Below the pieces are notes generated by a model that was not told the origin of the DNA, did no database searches, and saw only the letters and a list, made by a program, of their open reading frames with translations. From Arthrobacter sp. SLBN-100 (lineage in GTDB: Bacteria; Actinomycetota; Actinomycetes; Actinomycetales; Micrococcaceae), in contig NZ_VFMY01000001.1 of assembly GCF_006715305.1 (NCBI RefSeq), positions 3,596,001 through 3,660,000 on the forward strand: a DNA stretch of 64,000 bases. Direction: 5' to 3'. The translations under genes were made by a program, and so were the position numbers. Shown in pieces: positions 43,423 to 52,755 of this stretch (positions within the stretch are counted from its first letter, which is position 1; the number at the start of each line of letters is the position of its first letter).

Positions 43423-45603
43423 ATGACCGCCTGGAACGCAAATAACGAGGCCTCCGTGTCGGATTCGGGCACGGTTACGATCCTTGAGGGGTCTTCGTTC
43501 TGCATTTCGTCCGGAAGCGGCGACATCAGCCCCGACGGCGGCACCAACGGCGCGTTCTTCCAGGACACCCGCATCATTTCCCGCTGGGTCCTGCGCATCA
43601 ACGGATGCCTGCGGGAGCCGCTGTCAGCCCAGCGGCCGCAGCCGTTCGAAGCAACGTTCGTTGGCCGGGCCACGTGGCCCGGCGGCAGGTTCGACAGCCC
43701 TCTGGTGGTCCGGCAGGTCCGCCACATCGGCCCGGGCATGCAGGACGACATCACCCTGGAAAATTACGCCGCCGAACCCGTCGAGTGCGACATCGAACTC
43801 CTGGTGGACGCGGACCAGGCCGACCTCTTCGACGTGAAGGGCGGGCGCACCACGGGCCCGGATGACACCATCCGGACGGTGGCGGAGGGCAAGCTCATCA
43901 TCGAGGCTTCGCGGCATGGCCAACAGCGGGGCTCGGCCATCGGGGCCCCCGGTGCAGGGGTGGGGACCGACGGACTGCGTTTCCATGTCACCATCCCTGC
44001 CAGGGGCAAATGGGCCACGAGTGTGATCGTGGTTCCACTGGTTAATGGAGAGGCGCCAGAAAAGCCCTTCCGCGAGGGACAGTTGCCGCACCACCGCGAA
44101 GGCGTGCGCCGCCACCTGGACTGGGAAGAGGGAGTTCCGCGGATCCGCATTGAAGACGCAAACGTGCAGGGCCTGCTCAACCGGAGCCAGAGCGACCTCG
44201 GCGCCCTGCGGATATTCGACGTCCACCACCCGGAACGCGCCGCGGTTGCCGCCGGCGCCCCCTGGTTCATGGCGCTGTTCGGGCGGGATTCGCTGCTGAC
44301 CTCTTACATGAGCCTGATGGTCAACCCCAACCTTGCGCTGGGTACGCTGCAGACCCTCGCCGGAATCCAGGGGAAAAGGGTGGACCCGGACTCGGAGGAG
44401 GAACCCGGCCGCATTCCGCACGAGGTCCGGCTTGGCGTAACGGCCGGCCTGTCCCTGGGCGGCACGGCCTATTACGGCACCGTCGACGCAACCCCCCTCT
44501 TCGTAGCCACCCTGGGCGAGCTGAGCCGCTGGGGGTTGTCCCGGGATGCGATCCGGCCGCTGCTGCCGCACGCGGACCGGGCGCTGGAGTGGATCGAAAA
44601 GTACGGCGACCGTGACGGCGACGGCTTCGTGGAATACCTGCGGCCCAACGACCATGGCCTGGTCAACCAGGGCTGGAAAGACTCCTGGGACGGGATCAAC
44701 TTCGCGGACGGGACCATCGCAGAAGCACCCATCGCCCTCTGCGAGGTCCAGGCCTATGTGTACTCCGCCTACCTGGGCAGGTCATTGCTGGCCCACTGGA
44801 GCGGCGACAGGGGGTTGGAACAGCATTGGGCCGAAAAGGCGTGGACTTTCAAGGAGGAGTTCAATAAGAGATTCTGGCTGCCGGACAGGGGCTACTTTGC
44901 GGTGGCGCTGGATAAGGACAAGCGGCCCGTTGATGCGCTGACCTCGAACATCGGCCATTGCCTGTGGACGGGCATCGTGGACGAGGACAAGGCGCAGTCC
45001 GTGATGGAGCATCTGATGTCGCCCCAGATGTTCACGGGTTGGGGGATCCGCACGCTGGCCTCCGATATGGGCGCGTACAACCCGGTCAGTTACCACAACG
45101 GCTCGGTGTGGCCGCACGACACCGCCTTAGTGGCCACCGGGCTGATGCGCTACGGGTTCGTGGACGAGGCAAAACGGGTAGCCATGGGAATTTTCGATGC
45201 TGCCACACACTTTGACGACCGCCTGCCGGAACTCTTCTGCGGTTTTGACCGCGGCGAGTTTCCCGGCCCGGTGCCCTATCCCACCGCCTGCTCGCCGCAG
45301 GCGTGGGCTGCGGCAGCGCCGGTACAGCTGGCGCGGATCCTGCTCCGTTTCGATCCCGTCTTCACCCGTGGGGTGGTGCACCTTGCGCCGATCCTGCCGG
45401 ACGTCCTGGGCACGTTCCGTGCTGAAAACGTCCTGCTGAATTCGAACAGGGTCACCATCAATGCCACGGGAACGACGGGAAGTATCGAGGGCCTCCCGCC
45501 AGGGCTCAAGCTCCTGGCCGCACCGCGGCCACCCCTGGCATACCCCGTGGAAGAGGTAGTGGCAGGCCCCGGCATCCGAAGGCTGCATCAACCTGGGGCC
45601 TGA
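43423..45603 (+). CDS. Glycogen debranching-type amylo-alpha-1,6-glucosidase
   Basis: This 726-residue enzyme has the bacterial N-terminal glycogen-debranching domain (about 15-230, GAFFQDTRIISRWVLRING) and an (alpha/alpha)6 barrel hydrolase (WFMALFGRDSLLTSYMSLM, DRDGDGFVEY, GLVNQGWKDSWDGI, SVWPHDTALVATGLMRYG). It resembles GH133/GH15-like families. It probably hydrolyses alpha-glucosidic bonds of an oligosaccharide made or remodelled by the adjacent glycosyltransferase. Confidence 0.88.
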   Translation: MTAWNANNEASVSDSGTVTILEGSSFCISSGSGDISPDGGTNGAFFQDTRIISRWVLRINGCLREPLSAQRPQPFEATFVGRATWPGGRFDSPLVVRQVRHIGPGMQDDITLENYAAEPVECDIELLVDADQADLFDVKGGRTTGPDDTIRTVAEGKLIIEASRHGQQRGSAIGAPGAGVGTDGLRFHVTIPARGKWATSVIVVPLVNGEAPEKPFREGQLPHHREGVRRHLDWEEGVPRIRIEDANVQGLLNRSQSDLGALRIFDVHHPERAAVAAGAPWFMALFGRDSLLTSYMSLMVNPNLALGTLQTLAGIQGKRVDPDSEEEPGRIPHEVRLGVTAGLSLGGTAYYGTVDATPLFVATLGELSRWGLSRDAIRPLLPHADRALEWIEKYGDRDGDGFVEYLRPNDHGLVNQGWKDSWDGINFADGTIAEAPIALCEVQAYVYSAYLGRSLLAHWSGDRGLEQHWAEKAWTFKEEFNKRFWLPDRGYFAVALDKDKRPVDALTSNIGHCLWTGIVDEDKAQSVMEHLMSPQMFTGWGIRTLASDMGAYNPVSYHNGSVWPHDTALVATGLMRYGFVDEAKRVAMGIFDAATHFDDRLPELFCGFDRGEFPGPVPYPTACSPQAWAAAAPVQLARILLRFDPVFTRGVVHLAPILPDVLGTFRAENVLLNSNRVTINATGTTGSIEGLPPGLKLLAAPRPPLAYPVEEVVAGPGIRRLHQPGA

Positions 45604-45607
45604 ACCG

Positions 45608-46141
45608 TCAGGGCAGGGGACGCTCCAGCACGAAGTCGTGCTCTACGGTGCTGCCCAGCCGGAACGACTTCGTTCCTGCCTTCCGGAACCCTGACTTCTC
45701 ATAGAAGCGGATGGCCCTGGCGTTCTGGCTGTTGACTCCCAGCCAGACGCCCTTGCCGCCGGACGCGGCGGCCGCCGCCAGGCTGGCGTGCATCAGCTCG
45801 GCAGCGGCACCGAGACCATGGTGTTCCGGGTGCACGTAGCACTTGCTGAGCTCCACCGACGGCAGGATACCCAGCGCCGAAACAACATCCGGATCCGTGG
45901 CCGGACGGTTCACCAGCAGGCTGTAGCCGCCGAGGCCGCCGTCGGCGTCGATGACCAGGACCGTCACTTCGGGGTCGGCGAGGTACGCCTGGAAGTGCCG
46001 TTCGCTGAGCGTGTTGGCCAGGTGGGCGGCAATATCGGCAGGCGAGGCCGACGGCGGGCACGCCAGCGGAAAGGTGACGGCCGCCAGGGCAGCCAGCGCC
46101 CCGGCGTCGTCCGTTGTTGCTGTGCGGATGGAATGTGGCAT
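45608..46141 (-). CDS. GNAT-family N-acetyltransferase
   Basis: This 177-residue protein has the acetyl-CoA motif YVHPEHHGLGAAAELMHASL and NARAIRFYEKSGFRKAGTKSF. It converges on the hydrolase gene with 4 nt between them. The substrate is unknown. Confidence 0.88.
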   Translation of the reverse strand: MPHSIRTATTDDAGALAALAAVTFPLACPPSASPADIAAHLANTLSERHFQAYLADPEVTVLVIDADGGLGGYSLLVNRPATDPDVVSALGILPSVELSKCYVHPEHHGLGAAAELMHASLAAAAASGGKGVWLGVNSQNARAIRFYEKSGFRKAGTKSFRLGSTVEHDFVLERPLP

Positions 46142-46170
46142 GCGGGAATTCTATGTGGGCCGCTTTGGAG

Positions 46171-47166
46171 TCACTGCTTGAAGGCGGCGTCGAAGGACGT
46201 GCTCGACGGCGGGAAGTCGAATTTTTTGAGGGCGGCGAGGGCTTCGGGGGCGCCGTGGAGGCGGTCCATGCCGGCGTCTTCCCACTCCACAGAGATGGGG
46301 CCGTCGTAGCCGATGGCGGCCAGTGCACGGAAGGATGCTTCCCAGGGAACGTCGCCGCGGCCGGCCGAGACGAAGTCCCAGCCCCGGCGGGGGTCGCCCC
46401 AGGCGAGGTGGGAGCCCATCACGGTGTTCCGCCCGGTCTGGCGGACCTTGGTGTCCTTGCAGTCCACGTGGTAGATCCGGTCCTTGAAGTCCCAGATGAA
46501 GGAGACCGGGTCAACGCCTTGCCACATCATGTGGGACGGGTCCCAGTTCAGGCCGAACGCGGGGCGGTGGCCGATCGCTTCGAGGGTGCGGACGGTGGTC
46601 CAGTAGTCGTAGGCGATTTCGGAGGGGTGGACTTCGTGGGCGAAGCGGACGCCGCATTCGTCGAAGACGTCCAGGATGGGGTTCCAGCGGTCGGCGAAGT
46701 CCTGGTAGCCGGCGTCGATGACCTTTTCGGGGACGGGCGGGAACATTGCCACGTATTGCCAGATGGAGGAGCCGGTGAAGCCGACGACGGTGTCCACGCC
46801 GAGTGCCTTGGCGAGCCTGGCGGTGTGCTTCATTTCCTCGGCGGCACGCTGGCGGACACCTTCAGGGTCGCCGTCACCCCAGACCTTGGTGCCGACGATT
46901 GCTTCGTGGCGGAAGTCGATGGGGTCATCGCAGACCGCCTGGCCCTTGAGGTGGTTGGAGATGGCCCAGACCTTGAGGTTGTACTTGTCCAGGATCTCGA
47001 GCTTGGACTCGACGTAGCCGGGCTCGTCCCAGCGCCAGGCGTCCAGGTGGTCACCGGAGACAGCGATTTCCAGGCCGTCGTAGCCCCAGCCGGAGGCGAG
47101 GCGCGCGACTTCCTCGAAGGGGAGGTCGGCCCACTGGCCGGTGAACAGGGTGTAGGGGCGGGCCAT
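46171..47166 (-). CDS. TIM-barrel sugar isomerase/epimerase-like protein (LgdB1-like candidate)
   Basis: The ATG at 47166 gives 331 residues. The AP-endonuclease-2 TIM barrel is seen in GYDGLEIAVSGDHLDAW, VGFTGSSIWQYVAMFP, VRFAHEVHPSEIAYD, FGLNWDPSHMMWQGVDPVSFI, HVDCKDTKV and ISVEWEDAGMD, with metal ligands Glu, Asp, His and Glu. It is last of four overlapping or closely spaced genes. In levoglucosan catabolism two proteins of this family carry out elimination and hydration on 3-keto sugars, and that role is proposed here. Confidence 0.88.
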   Translation of the reverse strand: MARPYTLFTGQWADLPFEEVARLASGWGYDGLEIAVSGDHLDAWRWDEPGYVESKLEILDKYNLKVWAISNHLKGQAVCDDPIDFRHEAIVGTKVWGDGDPEGVRQRAAEEMKHTARLAKALGVDTVVGFTGSSIWQYVAMFPPVPEKVIDAGYQDFADRWNPILDVFDECGVRFAHEVHPSEIAYDYWTTVRTLEAIGHRPAFGLNWDPSHMMWQGVDPVSFIWDFKDRIYHVDCKDTKVRQTGRNTVMGSHLAWGDPRRGWDFVSAGRGDVPWEASFRALAAIGYDGPISVEWEDAGMDRLHGAPEALAALKKFDFPPSSTSFDAAFKQ

Positions 47167-47167
47167 G

Positions 47168-48334
47168 TCAGGCTCCTTCAGTCGGGGCAGTGGGCAGTTG
47201 GATGAGGGCACTTTTGGCGGCGGCGGACTCCTCCACGGCCGCCAGGATGCGCTGGACTTCCAGTCCGTCTTCGAACGACGGCGATGGCTGGGTGCCGCCG
47301 TCGATGGCCAGCAGGAAGTCCCGGATTTCGTGCGTGAAGGTGTGCTCCCAGCCGATGATATGGCCCTGCGGCCACCAGGCGTCCAGGTACGGGTGCTCCG
47401 GTTCGGTGACCACGATCCGGCGGAAGCCCTGCTCCCGGGCCGGCAGCGTGGCGTCACTGAACGCGAGTTCGTTGAGGTTCTCGAGGTCGAAGCGGAGGGC
47501 GCCCTTGTCACCGTAGATTTCGATCTGCAGGGAGTTCTTCCGGCCGGTGGCCACCCGGGAGGCTTCCACGGAGGCGATGGCTCCGGAGGCGAGGGTCAGT
47601 GTTGCCCAGGCGGCGTCGTCCACCGTGACGTCTTCCAGCCCCTCGGCACCTGGCCGCTGGCTCACGAAGGTCTGCAGCCGGCCCGAGACTTCCGTGACCT
47701 GGTCACCGAGCAGGAAGAGGACCTGGTCGATGGCATGGGACGCGATATCTCCCAGGGCCCCGGAACCGGCGGTCTCTTTCCGCAGGCGCCAGGTCATCGG
47801 TGCCGACTCGTCGGCGAGCCAGTCCTGCAGGTAAGCGGCGCGGACCTGCCGGACAGAGCCGATCCTGCCTTCGCTGACCAGTTCCTTCGCGAGGGCCAGG
47901 GCCGGGACGCGGCGGTAGTTGAAGCCCACCATCGACTGCACACCCCTCGCTCTGGCGGCCTGGGCGGCAGCGGTAATGGCTTCGGCTTCGGCCAGGGTGT
48001 TGGCCAGAGGCTTCTCCAGCAGTACGTGCTTGCCGGCTTCGAGGGCGGCGATGGCGATCTCGGCGTGCATCCAGCCTGGGGCACAGATATCGACGATGTG
48101 GATGTCGTCGCGGTCCAGGACTGAGCGCCAGTCAGTGGCGGTTTCCTTCCAGCCGTACCTGGCAGCGGCCTCCGAAACGGCGGCGGCGTCCCGGCCCACC
48201 AGGACCTTCTGCTCAAGCGCCGGGACATCAAAGTAGCTGGCCACATTCCGCCAGGCGTTCGAGTGGGCCTTGCCCATAAAGGCGTAGCCGATCATCGCCA
48301 CGCCCAGCGGGCTCTGAATTGGTCCGTTGCTCAT
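47168..48334 (-). CDS. Gfo/Idh/MocA oxidoreductase (LgdA-like candidate)
   Basis: The ATG at 48334 overlaps the upstream stop by 4 nt (ATGA) and gives 388 residues. The NAD-binding motif is AMIGYAFMGKAHSNAW and the catalytic EKPLANTLAEAE lysine is at about 96. The segment VGFNYRRVPALALAKELVSEGRIGSVRQVRAAYLQDWL with SGALGDIASHAID is typical of sugar dehydrogenases such as levoglucosan dehydrogenase. It should oxidise C3 of a sugar or glycoside. Which of the two Gfo genes acts first is not certain. Confidence 0.88.
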   Translation of the reverse strand: MSNGPIQSPLGVAMIGYAFMGKAHSNAWRNVASYFDVPALEQKVLVGRDAAAVSEAAARYGWKETATDWRSVLDRDDIHIVDICAPGWMHAEIAIAALEAGKHVLLEKPLANTLAEAEAITAAAQAARARGVQSMVGFNYRRVPALALAKELVSEGRIGSVRQVRAAYLQDWLADESAPMTWRLRKETAGSGALGDIASHAIDQVLFLLGDQVTEVSGRLQTFVSQRPGAEGLEDVTVDDAAWATLTLASGAIASVEASRVATGRKNSLQIEIYGDKGALRFDLENLNELAFSDATLPAREQGFRRIVVTEPEHPYLDAWWPQGHIIGWEHTFTHEIRDFLLAIDGGTQPSPSFEDGLEVQRILAAVEESAAAKSALIQLPTAPTEGA

Positions 48335-49491
48335 GCGCCCGCTCCCAGAGTCAAGGTTTCCGGGGCCCAGTCTTCGGGAACGGGCTGCGACACCGGCGCG
48401 TTGCTGGCCACGTCCACGAAGTTGCCGGATTCCATGGACTCGTTGATGGAGACCATGGCGTCCAGGACGTGGTAGGCAAGTTCTCCAGTGGCGCGGTGGG
48501 GAACACCGGCACGGATGGAGCGCGCCATGTCCAGGACTCCCATGCCCCGGCCGTTTGCCGGGCCGGTTGCCCGTACGGTGGTCCAGTCCTCGTCGCCTGC
48601 CCGCCACAGCTTGATGTCGCCGTCGAAGACATTGGGGTCCGGGAGTGAGATGGTGGCCTCGGTGCCGGTGATCTCCACGAAACCCATCCGGGCGCGAGGG
48701 GACTCAAACGAGAAGACGCTGTGCGAGGACGCGCCGGACTCGAACTGTGCCATGGCAGATACGTGGGTGGGGACTTCCACCGTGAACTCTTCGCCGGCCT
48801 TGGGACCGGAACCGATCACGCGGACGTCCCGGGACTTGGAACCGACGGCGGCCACCTTGCGGATAGAACCGAAGGCCTGGATGAGGGTGGTCAGGTAATA
48901 AGGGCCCATGTCGAACAGCGGACCGGCGCCGTGCTGGAAGAGGAAAGCCGGGTTGGGATGCCAGGATTCCGGGCCGGGTGTCTGGAACGTGGTCATGGCC
49001 GTCAACGGGGTACCGATATCACCGCGTTGGATGATGCGCAGTGCCGTCTGCAGGCCTGCGCCGAGGAAGGTGTCCGGTGCGCAGCCCAGGCGGAGCCCTG
49101 CGGCATCGGCGGTTTTGAGCAGTCCCAGCCCGGATTCACGGTCAAGGGAGAAGGGCTTCTCGGTCCAGACGTGTTTCCCGGCGTTGACTGCGGCACTGGC
49201 CACCTCCACGTGCGCGGCCGGGATGGTCAGGTTGACGATGATGTCGACGTCCGGGTGGTTCAGTGCCTTGTCCACCCCGCCCCACTCGGGGATGCCATAC
49301 TCCTTGGCCCGCGCTGCGGCCGCATCCTCGAACAGGTCGGCGATTACGTGCAGCTTGAGGTCCGGGAAGAGCGTCAGGTTATCCAGGTATTGCTTGCTGA
49401 TGTTTCCGGCGCCGATGACGGCAACGCCCACCGGGCCTTTGCCCGTGGCCCTGTGAACGGAGGCCGTGCGTCCCGATGCAGGGGTGCTCAT
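48331..49491 (-). CDS. Gfo/Idh/MocA oxidoreductase (second copy, LgdC-like candidate)
   Basis: This 386-residue NAD(P)-dependent oxidoreductase has VAVIGAGNISKQYLDNLTLFP, WTEKPFSLDRESGLGLL and the C-terminal substrate domain with GPLFDMGPYYLTTLIQAFG. The stop overlaps the next gene and the start overlaps the preceding isomerase-like gene by 4 nt. A reverse step on a 3-keto sugar (reduction to the normal sugar) is proposed from operon composition. Confidence 0.88.
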   Translation of the reverse strand: MSTPASGRTASVHRATGKGPVGVAVIGAGNISKQYLDNLTLFPDLKLHVIADLFEDAAAARAKEYGIPEWGGVDKALNHPDVDIIVNLTIPAAHVEVASAAVNAGKHVWTEKPFSLDRESGLGLLKTADAAGLRLGCAPDTFLGAGLQTALRIIQRGDIGTPLTAMTTFQTPGPESWHPNPAFLFQHGAGPLFDMGPYYLTTLIQAFGSIRKVAAVGSKSRDVRVIGSGPKAGEEFTVEVPTHVSAMAQFESGASSHSVFSFESPRARMGFVEITGTEATISLPDPNVFDGDIKLWRAGDEDWTTVRATGPANGRGMGVLDMARSIRAGVPHRATGELAYHVLDAMVSINESMESGNFVDVASNAPVSQPVPEDWAPETLTLGAGA

Positions 49492-50234
49492 GCCTTGATT
49501 CCTTCGCCTGATGCAGTCAGAAACGAAAGGCTCTCGTTGATGCCCTCGAAAATGTCGCCGTCGTAGTCGTCAAACTCCACCACGCCGACTTCCAGTGATT
49601 TCGCCGCTGCGATGACGTCCAGCACGGCCACTTTGCCTTGGCCTGCCGGAAGCTGGGCCTTGGTGTCGGTGGTGAGGGGGCCGTCCTTGATGTGGATGAA
49701 CTTCACCCGGGAACCCAGCTTGCCCAGGATGTCCACCGGGTCCTGGCCGCCCACGGCCACCCAGTACGTGTCCACCTCAAGGACCAATTCGGGGTCCAGC
49801 AGGTCTGCAAAGTACTCCAGCGCCGTGCATCCCTCGATGACGGACTCCAGCTCCCACTGGTGGTTGTGGTAGCCCACGCGGATGCCGTATTCGGCGCCTT
49901 TCTTTGCTGCGGCGTTCAACTGGGCGGCCGTGGCCTGCACGTCTTCAGCTGTTTGCCAGCGTCCGGCCGGAATGAACGGCTCGATCACGGTGGTGATGCC
50001 CAGTTCCTTGGCGGCGGTGAAGATCTGGTCCTGGTCCTGGCTCAGCAGCGGGGCATGGCCGGAGGGCGCGGTCAGCCCGTTTTCCCGCAGGGCGGCGCCG
50101 AGTTCGTTGGCCGTGGCCACGAAGTTGTAGGGCTCAACCTGGGTGAAGCCGATGTCCGCAACTTTGCGGATGGTGCCGGGCAGGTCTTCCTGGATGGCGT
50201 TCCGCAATGTGTAGAGCTGGAGCGAGTAGGACAA
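49488..50234 (-). CDS. TIM-barrel sugar isomerase/epimerase-like protein (second copy, LgdB2-like candidate)
   Basis: This 248-residue AP-endonuclease-2 barrel begins YSLQLYTLRNAIQEDLPGTIRKVADIGFTQVEPYNF, with metal-site strands GYHNHQWELE, LVLEVDTYWVAVGGQDP, FIHIKDGPL and VGVVEFDDYDG. It is the first gene of the operon, transcribed away from the ROK regulator. The role is as for the larger barrel protein: elimination or hydration of a keto sugar, by analogy. Confidence 0.87.
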   Translation of the reverse strand: MSYSLQLYTLRNAIQEDLPGTIRKVADIGFTQVEPYNFVATANELGAALRENGLTAPSGHAPLLSQDQDQIFTAAKELGITTVIEPFIPAGRWQTAEDVQATAAQLNAAAKKGAEYGIRVGYHNHQWELESVIEGCTALEYFADLLDPELVLEVDTYWVAVGGQDPVDILGKLGSRVKFIHIKDGPLTTDTKAQLPAGQGKVAVLDVIAAAKSLEVGVVEFDDYDGDIFEGINESLSFLTASGEGIKA

Positions 50235-50340
50235 TGAAGTCTCCTGGTTTCTGGCGTCGGTTCCGGACGCGGCTGTGTATCCGGATTTGAACGGGGAGTG
50301 GGCTAGGCCACAATTCTTCGGCTACTGCAACGCTAGGATG

Positions 50341-50367
50341 ACTTTTGCTGCACGTCAAGCAAAAGCT
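50341..50367. promoter_or_regulatory. Putative ROK operator (inverted repeat)
   Basis: The half-sites CTTTTGCT (50342-50349) and AGCAAAAG (50358-50365) are exact complements, eight bases apart, in the divergent promoter region of the sugar operon and the ROK gene. The half-site ends lie 44 bases before the ROK start, fitting repression of both genes. Confidence 0.65.
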
Positions 50368-50408
50368 GGTGGCGTGACATACAGAAGTGGCCGTGCTATC
50401 TATGTCCT

Positions 50409-51617
50409 ATGACCAAGACAGCAGGCAGCAGCGCTTCGCCCGAGCCTGCCCTGGCCCAGGGCGGAGCCGGCGTGCTGTTCCAACTGCTCCGCGACGGCAA
50501 GGCCCGCACCCGCGCCGAACTCGCCCTGACCACAGGGCTGGCGCGTTCCACCGTGGCATCCCGGATCGATGCCCTGATTGCCTCCGGACTGGTCGGCCCC
50601 GCGGGCGAGGCCAACTCAAGCGGCGGAAGGCCGCCGTCGCGCTTTGCCTTCAACCCCGCCGTGCGTGTGGTGCTGGCAGTGGATGTGGGGGCCACGCACG
50701 TGATCGTCGCCGTCACGGACCTCAATGGCGAGGTCCTCGCCGAGCAGCGCCTGGCGCAGGACGTGGCGGACGGGCCGGAAGCCGTGCTGGACCGCGTGGT
50801 GAGGGAAGGACTGTCGCTCGTGGCCAGGGCAGGACGCACCATGGGGGACGTGGCCGGAATGGGGATCGGCCTGCCGGGACCCGTGGAGCATGCCACAGGC
50901 CGGCCCGTTAAGCCGCCCATCATGCCGGGCTGGGACGGGTTCGACGTCGTCGCTTACGTCCAGCGCTCGCTGCCGGTCCCCGTGCTGGTGGACAACGACG
51001 TCAACATCATGGCGCTGGGGGAGCGGACCGCGCACTGGCCGGAGCACGAGAATTTCTTGTTCATCAAAGTGGCCACCGGGGTGGGTTCCGGGATCATCAG
51101 CAGCGGGATGCTGCAGCGTGGCGCCAACGGCACTGCCGGCGACCTTGGCCATGTGCGGGTCCCGCGCGGCGACGACGTGCTGTGCCGTTGCGGCAACTTC
51201 GGCTGCCTGGAGGCGTTGGCGTCAGGCCCGGCCCTGGCCGCGGAATTGAACCGGCAGGGAGTACCGGCCGTCAGGGGCAGCGACGTGCTGCGGCTGGTGG
51301 CGCAGGGGAACCTGCAGGCCAGCCAGGTGCTGCGCCAGGCCGGGCGGGACGTGGGGGACGTCCTGGCCACAGTGGTGAACCTGCTCAACCCGTCTGTCAT
51401 TGTGATTGGCGGGAGCCTGGGCCAGGCGGGGGAGCATCTGATGGCCGGGGTGCGTGAAGTGGTGTACCGGCGCTCGCTGCCCCTGGCCACAGCACACCTG
51501 AGGATCTCCCTCTCGATTGCCGGCGACCGGGCTGCCATCCTGGGCGCCAGCCAGATGGTGACGCAGCACGTGCTGTCTCCGGCTGCGGTTGAGGCAACCC
51601 TTCAGGCAACCGGCTAG
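50409..51617 (+). CDS. ROK-family transcriptional repressor
   Basis: This 402-residue regulator has a winged helix at about 15-75 (RTRAELALTTGLARSTVASRIDALIASGLV) and a ROK sugar-binding domain (VLAVDVGATHVIVAVTDLNG, GIGLPGPVEHATG, VDNDVNIMALGE) with the zinc motif CRCGNFGCLEA. It probably senses a sugar that is the substrate of the divergent operon and binds the palindrome at 50341-50367. Confidence 0.93.
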   Translation: MTKTAGSSASPEPALAQGGAGVLFQLLRDGKARTRAELALTTGLARSTVASRIDALIASGLVGPAGEANSSGGRPPSRFAFNPAVRVVLAVDVGATHVIVAVTDLNGEVLAEQRLAQDVADGPEAVLDRVVREGLSLVARAGRTMGDVAGMGIGLPGPVEHATGRPVKPPIMPGWDGFDVVAYVQRSLPVPVLVDNDVNIMALGERTAHWPEHENFLFIKVATGVGSGIISSGMLQRGANGTAGDLGHVRVPRGDDVLCRCGNFGCLEALASGPALAAELNRQGVPAVRGSDVLRLVAQGNLQASQVLRQAGRDVGDVLATVVNLLNPSVIVIGGSLGQAGEHLMAGVREVVYRRSLPLATAHLRISLSIAGDRAAILGASQMVTQHVLSPAAVEATLQATG

Positions 51618-51653
51618 CGTCCCGGAAGGTCCAGGCTCTTGCGGGGTGAAATC

Positions 51654-52613
51654 CTAGGCTGAAATGACCCGCAGCGGCTCGCCGGCCAGCCAGGCCCTAA
51701 CGTCTTCCAGCGCCCCGCCGTAAAACTGCCGGTAGCTCTCACGCGTCACATAGCCCAGGTGCGGGGACAGCACGGTGTTAGGGGCGGTAAGGAGGGGATG
51801 CCCTGCCGGGAGCGGTTCGTGGTCGAAGACGTCCAGCGCTGCTCCTGCGATCCAGCCCTCCGTCAGCGCCCGGACCAGGGCATCCTGGTCCACCAACGGC
51901 CCGCGGGCGGTGTTCACCAGGATGCCGTTGGGGCCCAGGAGTTTCAGCTCCGGCTCGCCCACTATCCCTTCTGAACGGGGAGACAGGCGCAGGTGGAGGG
52001 TGGCGACGTCGGAAGTCCTGAAGAGCTCCTCCTTGGATACGTTCCGCACACCTGCCTCGGCGGCGGCCTCATCGGTCAGGTTCTGGCTCCACGCAATCAC
52101 GTCCATCCCGAAGGCCTGGCCGTAGGCGGCAATCCTGCGGCCGATCTTGCCCAGGCCCACCACGCCGAGGGTCTTGCCGGCCAGTTCGAACCCCACCGTG
52201 CTCTGCCAGGAGCCGGCGCGGAGCGAACTGTCCTCGGCAGGGATGTTGCGGGCGACGGCCAGGAGCAGGGCCCACGTGAGTTCCGGGGCGGCGGTGGGGG
52301 ACCCCGGCGTGCCGCAGACCGTGATGCCGAGGTCGTCCGCGGCGGCAACGTCGATGGAGGCGTTTGCCATTCCGGTGGTGACAAGGAGCCGGAGGGCGGG
52401 GAGTTTTTCGAGCACCTCGCGGGGAAAAGCAGTCCGCTCCCGCATGGCAATGATGATCGTCGCATCGGCCAGAGCGGACTCCAGTGCGTCCTTGGAAGGG
52501 AACGGCTCCCGGTACGAGGTGACCGTGACGCCGTCGGCCGCCAGGGAGGACCAGTCGGCGAACCCGTGCGCCACGTCCTGGTAGTCATCAAGGATGGCAA
52601 GCCGGTGCTGCAT
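51654..52613 (-). CDS. D-2-hydroxyacid dehydrogenase family protein
   Basis: This 319-residue NAD-dependent enzyme has the nucleotide motif LGVVGLGKIGRRIAAYG, the substrate Arg in LVNTARGPLVD, the Glu of the catalytic relay and the His of SPHLGYVTRESY. It reduces a 2-keto acid to a D-2-hydroxy acid or the reverse; glyoxylate, hydroxypyruvate and phosphoglycerate relatives exist. It converges with the ROK gene, so it is not in the sugar operon. Confidence 0.88.
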   Translation of the reverse strand: MQHRLAILDDYQDVAHGFADWSSLAADGVTVTSYREPFPSKDALESALADATIIIAMRERTAFPREVLEKLPALRLLVTTGMANASIDVAAADDLGITVCGTPGSPTAAPELTWALLLAVARNIPAEDSSLRAGSWQSTVGFELAGKTLGVVGLGKIGRRIAAYGQAFGMDVIAWSQNLTDEAAAEAGVRNVSKEELFRTSDVATLHLRLSPRSEGIVGEPELKLLGPNGILVNTARGPLVDQDALVRALTEGWIAGAALDVFDHEPLPAGHPLLTAPNTVLSPHLGYVTRESYRQFYGGALEDVRAWLAGEPLRVISA

Positions 52614-52719
52614 GTCTGTGTCCTTCGTCCCGTTCTGTGGCAGTGATGTTCATCGTATGGCAGGACGGCGCGGCAACCGGGGACTGCCCCGGATAATGCG
52701 CGTGATAGCAATGAGGGTG

Positions 52720-52755
52720 ATGAAAAAAGATTCAACCCCCTTGCCCCGCTGGTGA
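52720..52755 (+). other. Possible 11-residue leader ORF before the MFS gene
   Basis: ATG at 52720 opens MKKDSTPLPRW and stops at TGA 52753-52755, which overlaps the GTG start of the MFS gene (GTGA). The MFS start itself has no ribosome binding site, so translation may depend on this short frame. The Shine-Dalgarno candidate GAGGG is only two bases from the ATG. Confidence 0.4.
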
